Origin: Enterovibrio sp. JCM 19048
GTDB taxonomy: Bacteria > Pseudomonadota > Gammaproteobacteria > Enterobacterales > Vibrionaceae
Length of the DNA: 64,000 nucleotides
Direction: 5' to 3'
NCBI GenBank assembly: GCA_001310415.1
Contig: BAXE01000003.1
Span: 248,001 to 312,000 of the forward strand
Shown here: positions 40,248-48,782 of the stretch, piece by piece
How positions within the stretch are numbered: the stretch's first letter is position 1
Layout: every line of letters begins with the position of its first letter
The notes under the pieces: generated by a model
Seen by the model: the letters and a program-made list of their open reading frames with translations, nothing else
Told to the model about the DNA's origin: nothing
Database searches by the model: none
Made by a program: the position numbers and the translations under genes

Positions 40248-40739
40248 ATGAATTGGATACTCTCGAACTGGCTTCGTAAAAAGAAGTTTGAAAAATTCTT
40301 CACCCGTGTTGAAGAAGACTTCTTCGAAAATGATAAGTATCGAGCTTATCTGGAGCCTAAAATCCTTGAGTCACTCAAGGAAACCGGCGAGGTTAAGCCA
40401 AAGCGTGCGTCGCGCATCGTTTTGGCTTGTATTCGTCAGTCTCTGATGGATAAGTACCTGACAGAAAACCGCTATATCCGTTTTCTCGAAGACAACTCAA
40501 AAGAGTTCTTCATGGAACCGGTTGTTGTTGGCAGTGATGTGGTGACAGGGTATGAGGAATTGATCTCCAACTTCATCCACAACAAACAAAACGAGTGCTC
40601 GGACTACATTCTTTCCCATATTCCCAAGTACTACCGTAAGTTTGCCAAAGAGCTGGAAGTGGACATGGTCTACCCAAACAGCAAACGTGGTGAGAAAGAG
40701 ATGCTTGATGACATCATCATGATTCTCAATCACAAGTAA
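40248..40739 (+). CDS. Hypothetical cytosolic protein
   Basis: 163 residues, charged, predicted largely helical (MNWILSNWLRKKKFEKFF start, ending DDIIMILNHK), no membrane segment or signal. I do not recognise it. A terminator follows at once, so it is a single-gene unit converging on the DUF2726 gene. Confidence 0.65.
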   Translation: MNWILSNWLRKKKFEKFFTRVEEDFFENDKYRAYLEPKILESLKETGEVKPKRASRIVLACIRQSLMDKYLTENRYIRFLEDNSKEFFMEPVVVGSDVVTGYEELISNFIHNKQNECSDYILSHIPKYYRKFAKELEVDMVYPNSKRGEKEMLDDIIMILNHK

Positions 40740-40744
40740 AACAG

Positions 40745-40774
40745 AAACGGGGCTAATTATTCAGCCCCGTTTTT
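40745..40774 (+). terminator. Rho-independent terminator
   Basis: AAACGGGGCT and AGCCCCGTTT pair around an 8-nt loop and run into TTTTT. Confidence 0.85.
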
Positions 40775-40826
40775 ATCCTGCCCGGCAGTCAATTCCCATT
40801 GTAGCTAATCCTGGTTAATGCCAGGA

Positions 40827-41367
40827 TTAAACCATTTCCATTTCGGTGTTTTTCTGCTGACTACTTGTGAAAATCCCATGCTCAGTGAGAGTGGCTTTGA
40901 TTTCATCAACTTTGTAAAACTTGGCGGCACGGATACGTATTAATGGAAGACCCGCAGATTCAGCGGCATGGTTTTTAACTTTATCAGATTTCATGGCAGC
41001 CGTTTGTTGGTGTGAGGCATCATCAAGCTCAACAGCAGCGATGATCTCCAACGTTCCAGCGGCACAAATGACATAGTCGAAATGTTTCATGGCGATTTGA
41101 TTGAACGCAATTCGCCAAGCTTTGCGTGTTTGTTTGGATTCGGGTGTAACAACGTCGGCAACGCGAACTTTAGGGCATACAATAAATTCATCACCTAAGG
41201 CCTGAGAAAGTACTTTATAAAATGAAAGTTCGGTTTTGGTGCAGAGGAAACGGATCTTTTTTGTATCGAAGTTCTCGTTGAGCTTTTTCCTGGATGGAAA
41301 GCTTCATGAACTTGATGACGAAAACAAACACGACGCCGATAAAGAGAAAGATTTGATAGGTTTCCAT
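40827..41367 (-). CDS. DUF2726 protein with N-terminal membrane anchor, frameshifted
   Basis: About 180 residues. METYQIFLFIGVVFVFVIKF is an N-terminal membrane helix. After a frame change in a run of six A (minus strand, about 41258-41263; one A too many) it reads KIRFLCTKTELSFYKVL and VRVADVVTP, then AAVELDDASHQQ and KVKNHAAESAGLPLIRI. This matches DUF2726, a restriction-endonuclease-like fold whose Asp and Asp-x-Ser-His positions recall nuclease sites. Its start lies only about 150 bp from the dif site. Function unknown. Confidence 0.7.
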
Positions 41368-41513
41368 AGGAAAGGCCTTAAGAGAATGAGTAACTAATAT
41401 TTGTGTACAAAGCGGTGTTCGCAGGCAAAGCCATTCGATCGGAAATTCGATGCAGTTCATGGCTAAAATCTGAAAAGACGTCTGACTCGGATACTATCTT
41501 AGCAATGGTACCA

Positions 41514-41541
41514 AGTGCGTATTATCTATCTTATGTTAAAT
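41514..41541 (+). other. dif: Chromosomal dif site (XerC/XerD recombination)
   Basis: 28 bp with the three expected parts: XerC arm AGTGCGTATTA, six-base centre TCTATC, and XerD arm TTATGTTAAAT. The XerD arm is identical to that of E. coli and Vibrio dif sites as I know them. XerCD, activated by FtsK, resolve chromosome dimers here. It lies in an intergenic region flanked by matS sites. The right arm reads along the + strand. Confidence 0.88.
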
Positions 41542-41620
41542 ATGGTATGCAGCGACGCGAAATGTGGTTCCCTCATGCCTGCAATGACCCTCTTTCTTCA
41601 ACGATTTCAGTCTATTAAAC

Positions 41621-41654
41621 GTAATTATCTATTTACCATAAAATAGATAATTAC
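41621..41654. repeat. Perfect 14-bp inverted repeat next to dif
   Basis: GTAATTATCTATTT (41621-41634), six-base spacer, AAATAGATAATTAC (41641-41654). AT-rich, no T run, 80 bp from dif. Function unknown. A second, weaker inverted repeat (AAGAACCC 41664-41671, GGGTTCTT 41697-41704) follows. Confidence 0.7.
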
Positions 41655-41775
41655 CAATTCTCTAAGAACCCTGCATTGGATCATTCTGTTCCAACTGGGT
41701 TCTTCAACCTTTGGTGAATTATCGGTTTGTGATGTTTCTCTGGCCGTGCTGACGATATGGCGATTTTCAAAAAGT

Positions 41776-41803
41776 AAAAAACGCCCAACCTAAGTTGAGC
41801 GTT
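41776..41803 (-). terminator. Terminator of the DUF1254/DUF1214 gene
   Basis: AACGCCCAAC-ctaa-GTTGAGCGTT; on the minus strand the stem is followed by a T run. It lies 23 bp after the stop of the minus-strand gene. Confidence 0.75.
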
Positions 41804-41825
41804 CCCGTTCATTGTGTTGTTGCTT

Positions 41826-43148
41826 CTATTTTACTTTTACGACTTCAGGCATTTGGTACTCGCCACTTTGAATGGCTTCATCGGCTCCGTAGTAACGCAT
41901 AATCAAATAGAACGGTTTATTAGGTACAGGCAAAAAGTTAGCGTCATCCGCTTTGCCTTTGGCATCGGCGCTCATCTTGATGGTATAGAAACCGTCTTTG
42001 TCCGCTTTCAAGGTTCTGTCACCACGGCTATGACGATTTAAGCTATTGTGCGCCATTAAACGGTCGTCATTACCGTATACAGTGACAGACCAAAACTCTG
42101 ATACGTTTGGTGCTTTAAATCGCATGACATAGTCACTTTTACTGCCGTCCAGCTTTTCACCCTGGGCGTCAAAGTCTGATTTTCGGTAAGACGCTTCTAC
42201 TGGTGGCAAACCCCACTGGCCTAAATACGTACCTTCAGCAAAGAGTTCCCTTGAACCGTCACCCAGCGTGTCACGGGTGCCAAGCAAAGCTCGCGCATCT
42301 GAAATTTCCGGTGCCAGTTCTGCCAAACGTTCCATACCCAATTTTTCACCAACTTCTGCCAGTGCCAACTGCTTGTCTGTGAAATCTGTTTTACAGGCCT
42401 CAATACCCAATAGCTGGTATTGCTCAACCCACTTTTGGTCAGCCTTAGCCATGGTGCCATCACACAGCATCGCATTGACCCGAGCAAGCCAATTGGAATT
42501 CACTGGATCTAGGTATTCACGTTGTACGGGTTTTGGCCCTTTTACACCGAGATACTCTGATAAGGTTCGGATGGTCCACTGATCCATGTAATCCAACGCG
42601 ACTTTTTCATCTTCTGAACCAACTGCCATGATGCGACCCATCAGCTTGATTAGATTGCTCTCAACGCGAACGACTTCATCAACGGATGCCGGTACTTCGC
42701 CGTTCCAGTCCTGTGCAGCAAACATGAACTGACCGCCTTCAGTGCCGCGTACGCGTGAGCCGAACATGGCATTGGTGTAATGACCCATGTCCATTGTATG
42801 AAGAATCCAGTAGCGGCCTTTATCCATATCAGGAACACTGACAATCACAGGTTCTGCCGCAACATCTAACCAGCCCATAAGGTGCAGAGTGTCGTTGTTA
42901 ATCGTCACGTGGTCTGTGTAAGAGTCGTCTGCAATATGGCGGATATTTTTAAACTGGTTTAGTGGGTAATCATCCTTAACGACTGTTTCAAAAAAGAATT
43001 TATACGCTTCATCGATAGAATAACCGTAGATGTATGCCTTCTTCGCGAGTTCTTGTTCTTGTTGGGTAAATGGCGCATCAGCAAATGCGTTTGCGCTGAG
43101 TAGACCAAGACCGATCGCACTGATGAGCAGATTATTTTTCATTTTCAA
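41826..43148 (-). CDS. Periplasmic DUF1254/DUF1214 protein
   Basis: 440 residues with a signal peptide (1-23, ending ANAFA). The N-terminal part (KKAYIYGYSIDEAYKFF, NNDTLHLMGWLDVAAEPVIV) matches DUF1254 and the C-terminal part (FWSVTVYGNDDRLM, FLPVPNKPFYLIMRYYG) matches DUF1214. The two domains usually occur together in exported proteins without known enzymatic function. It is transcribed divergently from a LysR gene with an inverted repeat between, so LysR control is likely. Confidence 0.85.
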   Translation of the reverse strand: MKMKNNLLISAIGLGLLSANAFADAPFTQQEQELAKKAYIYGYSIDEAYKFFFETVVKDDYPLNQFKNIRHIADDSYTDHVTINNDTLHLMGWLDVAAEPVIVSVPDMDKGRYWILHTMDMGHYTNAMFGSRVRGTEGGQFMFAAQDWNGEVPASVDEVVRVESNLIKLMGRIMAVGSEDEKVALDYMDQWTIRTLSEYLGVKGPKPVQREYLDPVNSNWLARVNAMLCDGTMAKADQKWVEQYQLLGIEACKTDFTDKQLALAEVGEKLGMERLAELAPEISDARALLGTRDTLGDGSRELFAEGTYLGQWGLPPVEASYRKSDFDAQGEKLDGSKSDYVMRFKAPNVSEFWSVTVYGNDDRLMAHNSLNRHSRGDRTLKADKDGFYTIKMSADAKGKADDANFLPVPNKPFYLIMRYYGADEAIQSGEYQMPEVVKVK

Positions 43149-43221
43149 ACTTCTCCCTATGACTGTTTTTTACGAACGGTCGTCATGTTAAGTGAAGCCT
43201 GGTTATGCGAAAAATAATCAG

Positions 43222-43242
43222 TTGATATTCAGTGTATATCAA
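43222..43242. promoter_or_regulatory. LysR-type operator candidate
   Basis: TTGATAT and ATATCAA, perfect 7-bp arms 7 bp apart, in the 135-bp gap between the divergent DUF1254 and LysR genes. Confidence 0.55.
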
Positions 43243-43283
43243 TAGTGATATGGTATAGATGTTTCGGACAACGTGATATCGGC

Positions 43284-44204
43284 ATGCTTAACTTCGACTT
43301 CAACCTATTGAAAGTGCTTTCAGACCTGCTTGAGACGCAAAGCACAACGGCAACAGCAGACAACCTGGCGACAAGCCAACCAGCGATTAGTCGTTCATTA
43401 AAACGGCTTAGAGAGCTTTTTAGTGATGACCTTTGGTGCGCAATGGAAGCGCCATGGTGTTAACACCAAAAGCGGAAGTGATCAAAACCCAGCTTCCTGA
43501 CGTTATCAACGCGATCAATGCTCTGATGGAGAAATCGGTAGATTTCGAGCCAGCCAATGCGAAGCAAGACCTCTACATTGCAATGAATAGTTCGATAGGC
43601 CAATGGTTCGCCGCGCCGCTGGCACAGCTCCTGGCTGAAAAGGCCCCGCTGGTTAACCTCACCATCGAGGACTGGACAGAAACAACGGCGAGCAAAAATA
43701 GACAGTGGTGAAATTCAGTTTGGTATTAACTACTTCCCTATGGATTTGCCTAAACATTTTGTGCAGAGAAAAGGCGGTAAAGACAGTTTTGGCATTGCCT
43801 GCAGTGCAAACCATTCCCATGCAGGAAAAACGATGAAGCTGGAAGACTTTGCACACTACCCTTTTGCTGTTCACGTCATCAAAAACTGGAATGAGAAAGA
43901 ACAGCATATTTCCCGGCTTTTAAAGCCCTTGAATGTCACGCCTCGCATCCAATTGCGTACAACCCATTTAAGCGTGATATTGGATGCGATTGAAAAACGA
44001 GAACTCTTGTTCCCATGCTCTACACATTTGATTGAGCAACTTGGCGATCGCTATTCAAGCATTGCAATTGATCAATCACTGCCACTGCTTGAGGGCAACT
44101 TTGGCTATGTGTATGGCGTGAAGTGGCGAAATGAGCCGATGATAAAGTGGTTGGAAAAAACCATTGATGAACTCATGCAATCGCTCGGTATTCATCGGGA
44201 TTAA
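43284..44204 (+). CDS. LysR-family transcriptional regulator, two frameshifts
   Basis: About 307 residues starting MLNFDFNLLKVL at ATG 43284. The helix-turn-helix reads TTATADNLATSQPAISRSLKRLRE. A G is missing near 43434 (then VRNGSAMVLTPKA) and an A is probably extra in the AAAAA run near 43694-43698 (then KIDSGEIQFGINYF). The C-terminal effector domain is otherwise normal. Divergent from the DUF1254/DUF1214 gene, its probable target. Confidence 0.8.
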
Positions 44205-44230
44205 GCGGTAACCCGATTTTTCAGTGCGTA

Positions 44231-44691
44231 CTATCGCATCATGCGTTTCAGACGGCTGTCGTAGTAAAAGTCCCGTTGGTCTATTACTTTGACCGATTGG
44301 CTTTCAGGATGAACGGGATTGATCAGGAAGTTGTATTCGCTGGCAATAATGGCAGATGGTAATTGCAGGACGGGCGTCTTGGCTTCTTGTAACCAGCGGG
44401 TGCCGAAATTGCGGGAAACATCAGCATCCGGCACGCATCCCAGCCTTCGGGGAGTTCACTTTCACTGACACGCAAAATAGCGATGTCATCCGGCACGTAG
44501 ATGGTCATCATCACCAAAGGTGGCATTTGAACCGGGCTTTCATGGACAAACCTTTCCAGCGCGGCTAATGATCGGGAACCGGCTGTGTATATGACAGGCT
44601 GTCCTTTCTGGTGCCAGCGGCCAGAGCCAAACATGCCTCCCATACCGCTCAAATCTGCAAACTTCTTTACGGAAAGTCTGAAAAGCTCCAT
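44231..44691 (-). CDS. RES-domain toxin of a RES-Xre module, frameshifted
   Basis: About 153 residues of the RES family, toxins that degrade or modify NAD+. The conserved Arg near the start (MELFRLSVKKFADLSG), then GGMFGSGRWHQKGQPVIYTA with the second Arg and Tyr, and the final Glu-containing block (PSAIIASEYNFLINPVHP) are all present. One base is missing near 44425, joining WDACR to MPDADVSRNFGTRWL. Its start shares one base with the antitoxin stop at 44691, the usual antitoxin-toxin order. Confidence 0.85.
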
Positions 44692-45112
44692 CAGGCCGTC
44701 ATACCATGCATTAATCTATTAAGTACGTTTTCAACATACTGAATGCCGGTATTGGTATCCAGATAGTCGATGGCCGCTTTTCCGCCAAAGGCTACCTGTG
44801 GGGTTTTAAGCCAATCCAGCGCTGTCGTGCGGCTGCCGTAGTAGTCGATAGCCAGGTCGACGACTCGTTGGATTGCCAAGGTTTTTTCAGATTGGGAAGG
44901 CGTGAGTAAGTCAGAATCGCTTTTGCGTTGCAGGCTGCGTGGCTCAGGCCAATTAATGCCACCCATTCGCCACTGCTCATGGCCATTTCTTTCATTACTT
45001 TGCGGGCATGTTTTACCTTGAGACCACCACGGATAATTTCCAGTTCGGTATCCTGGTTTATCACTTGGCCTTTTTTGACGATGCCCAAAGACATCAACTG
45101 TTCAGCATACAT
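44691..45112 (-). CDS. Xre/MbcA/ParS-type antitoxin of the RES-Xre module, frameshifted
   Basis: About 141 residues. The N-terminal Xre-like DNA-binding region (MYAEQLMSLGIVKKG, then AMSSGEWVALIGLS) is followed by the C-terminal ParS/MbcA toxin-binding domain (DLAIDYYGSRTTALDWLKTPQVAFGGKAAIDYL), which matches this family. ATG 45112 is preceded by GGAGGTGAGT, so it is preferred over a longer frame. One base is missing near 44935. It neutralises the RES toxin and probably represses the operon. Confidence 0.85.
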
Positions 45113-45200
45113 ACTCACCTCCGGACTTCTGGTTAAAGTATGTGCGCCAATTGTCGCATTGTAAAGCGTCACTTGGCGTAGAGCTGGCGGAAAAAGGATA

Positions 45201-45229
45201 AAAAAAGCGGTTCACAATGAGTAAACCGC
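45201..45229 (-). terminator. Terminator-like hairpin upstream of the antitoxin
   Basis: GCGGTT and AACCGC pair on the minus strand and run into TTTTTT. It lies in the presumed 5' leader of the antitoxin, so it may block read-through from outside or act as an attenuator. Confidence 0.45.
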
Positions 45230-45270
45230 GAAGTTGGCAAGAAATAATGTTTCAGTGATCGATATATCTT

Positions 45271-45288
45271 GAGCAAGTGGAGTTGCTC
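45271..45288. promoter_or_regulatory. Inverted repeat GAGCAA-N6-TTGCTC
   Basis: Perfect 6-bp arms, flanked on both sides by CGATAT elements, in the region between the antitoxin and a divergent LysR gene. Possible operator of the toxin-antitoxin operon or of the LysR gene. Confidence 0.4.
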
Positions 45289-45446
45289 GATATGAGTTGC
45301 GTTTAATCACACCTGCCATACTGGAGAGTCGGTGTCGGGAGACAAAGGGTGATCATAAACGCAAAGACAGTTTGCGCACTCCCATTCATTACGTAAATAG
45401 TTATATTTGTATTATTCATTACGGAATATGTAATTAGAGGTGCGTG

Positions 45447-46346
45447 ATGACTTCGTTCCGAAAATCCCTGTCAATGGTGAAACCTATTTCTCATTTTTTG
45501 GCTGTTGTTGCACATCATTCAGTGACCCGCGCGGCAGAAGAGTTAGATATCGCGCCAGCCAGGATCAGCGAGTCTCTCAAGCACTTAGAAGAAATCTGGA
45601 ATGTCCGTTTGTTTCGCCGTGAAGGACGTCAAATGAAACTGACCAATGCGGGACAACGCGCCTTTGAACGCTACCACCATCTGATTGACAACCTGTTTGA
45701 TGCCGTCAACGAAGATATCGATCCACATAGGGTTGCGTCCGTATTGTCAGTCACCTGCCCTATAGATATCGGCTCTGACATGATGCCTGCCGTTATCAGG
45801 AAGTTTCATCACGTTTATCCGGATGTGGAAGTGAAACTGTTCGCCTCTGACCAAATGATCGATATGGCAGACAGCAACATCGATCTGGCCATTCGTGTTG
45901 GTCGGTTGCAGCGTTCGCACGCCCACAATGAAGAAGAGATTGTAAAGATAACGCCTTTCCTGGCAGCGACGCCAGAAATCAAACGCGGAATCGAAGAAGA
46001 GCTCTTTCCAGATGGGGTGCCGTTTATTCGTCTGTCACGGTTGCCGGAAATGAAAGTACTGACATTGCCGGGATTGGCAAAAACCATAAAGCTGAAGACG
46101 ATTGCATCATCGGATAATGCCGTAGCCGCACAGCAGATGACCTATGATGGGCTTGGAGCGGGTTTATTTAGCGGCCTGCCGACAAAACCTTTCCTGGAAC
46201 CGGGCAAGCTGGAGAAGGTCGACGAACTGGGATTTGAGGATTTTTATGCCTATGCAAGTTGGCCGGGGCGCCGCTTGAGCATTACCGGCCGTAAATTTCT
46301 GGATCTATTCAAATTACACTTAAATCGTCTTCTTTCAGAGAGGTAA
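45447..46346 (+). CDS. LysR-family transcriptional regulator
   Basis: 299 residues from ATG 45447 (AGAGG at 45436-45440). Helix-turn-helix block HSVTRAAEELDIAPARISESLKHLE, then an effector domain (SVTCPIDIGSDMMPAVIRKF, IDLAIRVGRL) of the CrgA type. Its 3' end overlaps the convergent Lrp gene by 12 bp. Targets unknown. Confidence 0.88.
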   Translation: MTSFRKSLSMVKPISHFLAVVAHHSVTRAAEELDIAPARISESLKHLEEIWNVRLFRREGRQMKLTNAGQRAFERYHHLIDNLFDAVNEDIDPHRVASVLSVTCPIDIGSDMMPAVIRKFHHVYPDVEVKLFASDQMIDMADSNIDLAIRVGRLQRSHAHNEEEIVKITPFLAATPEIKRGIEEELFPDGVPFIRLSRLPEMKVLTLPGLAKTIKLKTIASSDNAVAAQQMTYDGLGAGLFSGLPTKPFLEPGKLEKVDELGFEDFYAYASWPGRRLSITGRKFLDLFKLHLNRLLSER

Positions 46347-46798
46347 GCGGGTTTGCCGTTTAACCTGTCCAAACGCAAAGCTGGATTCAATGGCGGCGAT
46401 ATTTGGCAGCCGCGTCAGATCCCGTCGGATAAAACGCTCGTAGGATTTCAGTGACTCGCTGACCACACGCAACAAATAGTCGTGCGAGCCTGTCATCAAG
46501 AAGCATTCGAGCACTTCATCCATGTGTCGATCAGTGCCTCGAACTTCACCATGTTTTCTTCGGTGGGTCTTTCCAGCTTTACCAATACAAACACATTGAT
46601 AGGCAGGCCACATTTTTCCTGATCGACATGGGCGTGATAACCGGTAATGATCCCCTGCTTTTCCAGCGCCCTAACCCGCCGCAAACAAGGTGACGGCGAC
46701 AAGGCGATGCGGTCCGAAAGCTCTTGGTTGGTTAACCGGCCAGTGCGCTGCAACTCATCCAGTATTTTCTTATCAATGTTATCGAGATTGTGGGCCAT
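46335..46798 (-). CDS. Lrp/AsnC-family regulator, frameshifted
   Basis: About 154 residues. AsnC-type helix-turn-helix (NIDKKILDELQRTGRLTNQELSDRIALSPSPCLRRVRALE) then the amino-acid-binding RAM domain (VFVLVKLERPTEE, then ECFLMTGSHDYLLRVV). One base is missing near 46520, between DTW and DEVLECF. It is divergent from a PLP enzyme of amino-acid metabolism, its likely target. Confidence 0.88.
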
Positions 46799-46860
46799 CC
46801 TTTCCTCTTTAACTCAGGCTGTTGGGTTTTCCGTTCACATCTGGCGTGCACTTCAATGAA

Positions 46861-46907
46861 ATTAGCAGAAGCTGCCAATTTTTAACAAATGAAAGGCAGA
46901 ATTAGCA
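46861..46907. promoter_or_regulatory. Repeated ATTAGCA elements between Lrp and PLP-enzyme genes
   Basis: ATTAGCA occurs at 46861-46867 and 46901-46907, 40 bp apart and thus on one face of the helix, with GCTGCC and GGCAG flanks. A plausible Lrp-family binding array; inference. Confidence 0.4.
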
Positions 46908-46970
46908 ATCGGCCATCACCTTCTCTTTGCTAGTTTGAAGATAAACCTGAACGTGAACATGGAGAGCACG

Positions 46971-48782
46971 ATGAACAAGGCCGTCCAATTAAGTCCGCTG
47001 CGCAACACAACAAACCATGAAGATGCCACGTCACTTGCGGTTGAGCAGGCACAGCATTTCGGTATCGATGTCCATTCGAAATACGGTGAAGCGCTGGTTG
47101 CGCTGGCAACGACTCTGTATCAGGCCAACCATCACACCCATGATCTGTGGGCGATAACCATGGAGGGGCTGTCATCACTGGATAAAAATGACCGTATTGC
47201 CTGGTTCAATGCCAAACGCTTTCTCTCGTTCCAACTGGCAAAAATCCTCGATAACCTGCAAAACCCAATGCGTGCGACGTATCAGTCTATTGCAACAAGA
47301 AATGGGCATTTTGCTTCAAAGGGTGCCTACCCGATTTTCGACAATGTCGCCGCCCTCTTTTCTGCAAGCCCTGTTATCACCCGCACGGCGACCTACCTCT
47401 TTGCCTGTACAGAATGGGTTGAGGATGCCTTTAATGGGCGGGAGCCACTCCACGAAATCTACTCGCGCCTGTTGAACCCCACGTCTATTGCTTTGGCGAA
47501 TCACATCGTTGATATAGAGGCAGGTGAATACGCAGATCAATATCTGGCGTGGAACTTTAACTCAGGCATGGCAGCCATTGATGGCTTGTTGAGCCATCTG
47601 CTTGGGCGGGATGACATTGTTTTGGCATCGCGTAATATCTACGGTGGCTCATACCAACTGCTGCAGGACTGGTACCGTAAATCTTCCAACCTGAATGTGG
47701 CTGTCGAATGGGTTGATGGTTACGATGCTGGGACTTTTGCGTCTGCGATGGATGAAATCGCTGTTAAGCATGCTGATCGCATTGCTGATGGCAGAAAGAT
47801 CTATGTGTATATGGAAAGCCCATGTAATCCACATGGCTACGTCCTCGATGTGGCCGAAATCAGTCGCGCAGCTCACGAGCGGGGATGGCAGGTTGTGGTG
47901 GATACCACAGTCGGCACCCCGTTTCTGCATCCGGTGCTGAAAGTCAAAGATGAGTCGGCAAGACCGGATTTCGTCATCCACTCCTACACGAAAGAGTTAG
48001 CAGGCAGCGGCAGCACCACAGCAGGCGTTGTGATTGGCAAGAATGAGGATATGTTTATCCCAAAAGGTGACAGCGTCACTACCAATTCGCCAAACGGTAA
48101 ACCGCGCACCGTCAATTGGGATGAAACCCTGTTCTGGAATGTTTACTACATAAAAGGCGCATTCCTTGATGCAGACAAAGCCTTCGAAGTGCTGAACGGC
48201 ATGAAAACATTCGAACTGCGGGTGTTACAGAAAGCGGCGAATACTCTCACACTGGCGACGATATTTAATCTGCATCCGGACATCAACGTGTCTTGTCCGG
48301 CGCTGCCATCCAGCCCGAACTATGAACTGATGCAAAAAAGAATGCACCTTGGACTTCCCGCTTCGTTGTTTACGATTGATATGGAAGGCACTCAGGATAG
48401 GCCACCGATTTCCCCTGCACTGTTCAAACAGTTCTTCGATATGTTGGAACCTGCTATTGGCATGCAGGTAAGCCTGGGTCAAACCAATACCGTGGCACTC
48501 TGCCCTGCAATGACAACCCATTCTGAACTCTCCCCGGATGCACAGGCACAGGCTGGCATTAAGCCCACAACTTTGCGAATTGCTGTTGGACTGGAAGACC
48601 CCCGTGCGTTCATTGCCCATATCCAACGTGCGGCGGAAATGACGATTGATGCCAGCCATCCTGGATTTTCCAGTTTGTTCCCCGCGCCGGAGGAGATAGA
48701 TCGCATCTATCGCAAGGTGTATATGGATGTGCATCAACGCTTTGTTGATGATTTACCCGCTTACGCTGATCAGTTGAAGTAA
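46971..48782 (+). CDS. Long Cys/Met-metabolism-type PLP-dependent enzyme
   Basis: 603 residues, start ATG 46971 with GGAG at 46961-46964. The PLP domain of the cystathionine synthase/lyase class lies in the middle: YVYMESPCNPHGYVLD, VVVDTTVGTP and HSYTKELAGSGSTTAG, whose Lys is the probable Schiff-base residue. Ordinary members have about 400 residues; this one carries about 150-200 extra at the N terminus (helical, with FGIDVHSKYGEALVALATTLYQ) and inserts later. Divergent Lrp gene and AT-rich gap suggest amino-acid-responsive induction, perhaps for sulfur amino-acid breakdown. A matS site lies inside. Confidence 0.85.
   Translation: MNKAVQLSPLRNTTNHEDATSLAVEQAQHFGIDVHSKYGEALVALATTLYQANHHTHDLWAITMEGLSSLDKNDRIAWFNAKRFLSFQLAKILDNLQNPMRATYQSIATRNGHFASKGAYPIFDNVAALFSASPVITRTATYLFACTEWVEDAFNGREPLHEIYSRLLNPTSIALANHIVDIEAGEYADQYLAWNFNSGMAAIDGLLSHLLGRDDIVLASRNIYGGSYQLLQDWYRKSSNLNVAVEWVDGYDAGTFASAMDEIAVKHADRIADGRKIYVYMESPCNPHGYVLDVAEISRAAHERGWQVVVDTTVGTPFLHPVLKVKDESARPDFVIHSYTKELAGSGSTTAGVVIGKNEDMFIPKGDSVTTNSPNGKPRTVNWDETLFWNVYYIKGAFLDADKAFEVLNGMKTFELRVLQKAANTLTLATIFNLHPDINVSCPALPSSPNYELMQKRMHLGLPASLFTIDMEGTQDRPPISPALFKQFFDMLEPAIGMQVSLGQTNTVALCPAMTTHSELSPDAQAQAGIKPTTLRIAVGLEDPRAFIAHIQRAAEMTIDASHPGFSSLFPAPEEIDRIYRKVYMDVHQRFVDDLPAYADQLK
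48067..48079. other. matS site (MatP binding)
   Basis: GTGACAGCGTCAC, exact consensus match, inside the PLP-enzyme gene on the right side of dif. Confidence 0.85.

Noticed and set aside
41403..41618. 71-codon open frame across dif
   Set aside because: No ribosome-binding site or family similarity, and it covers the recombination site; taken as chance.
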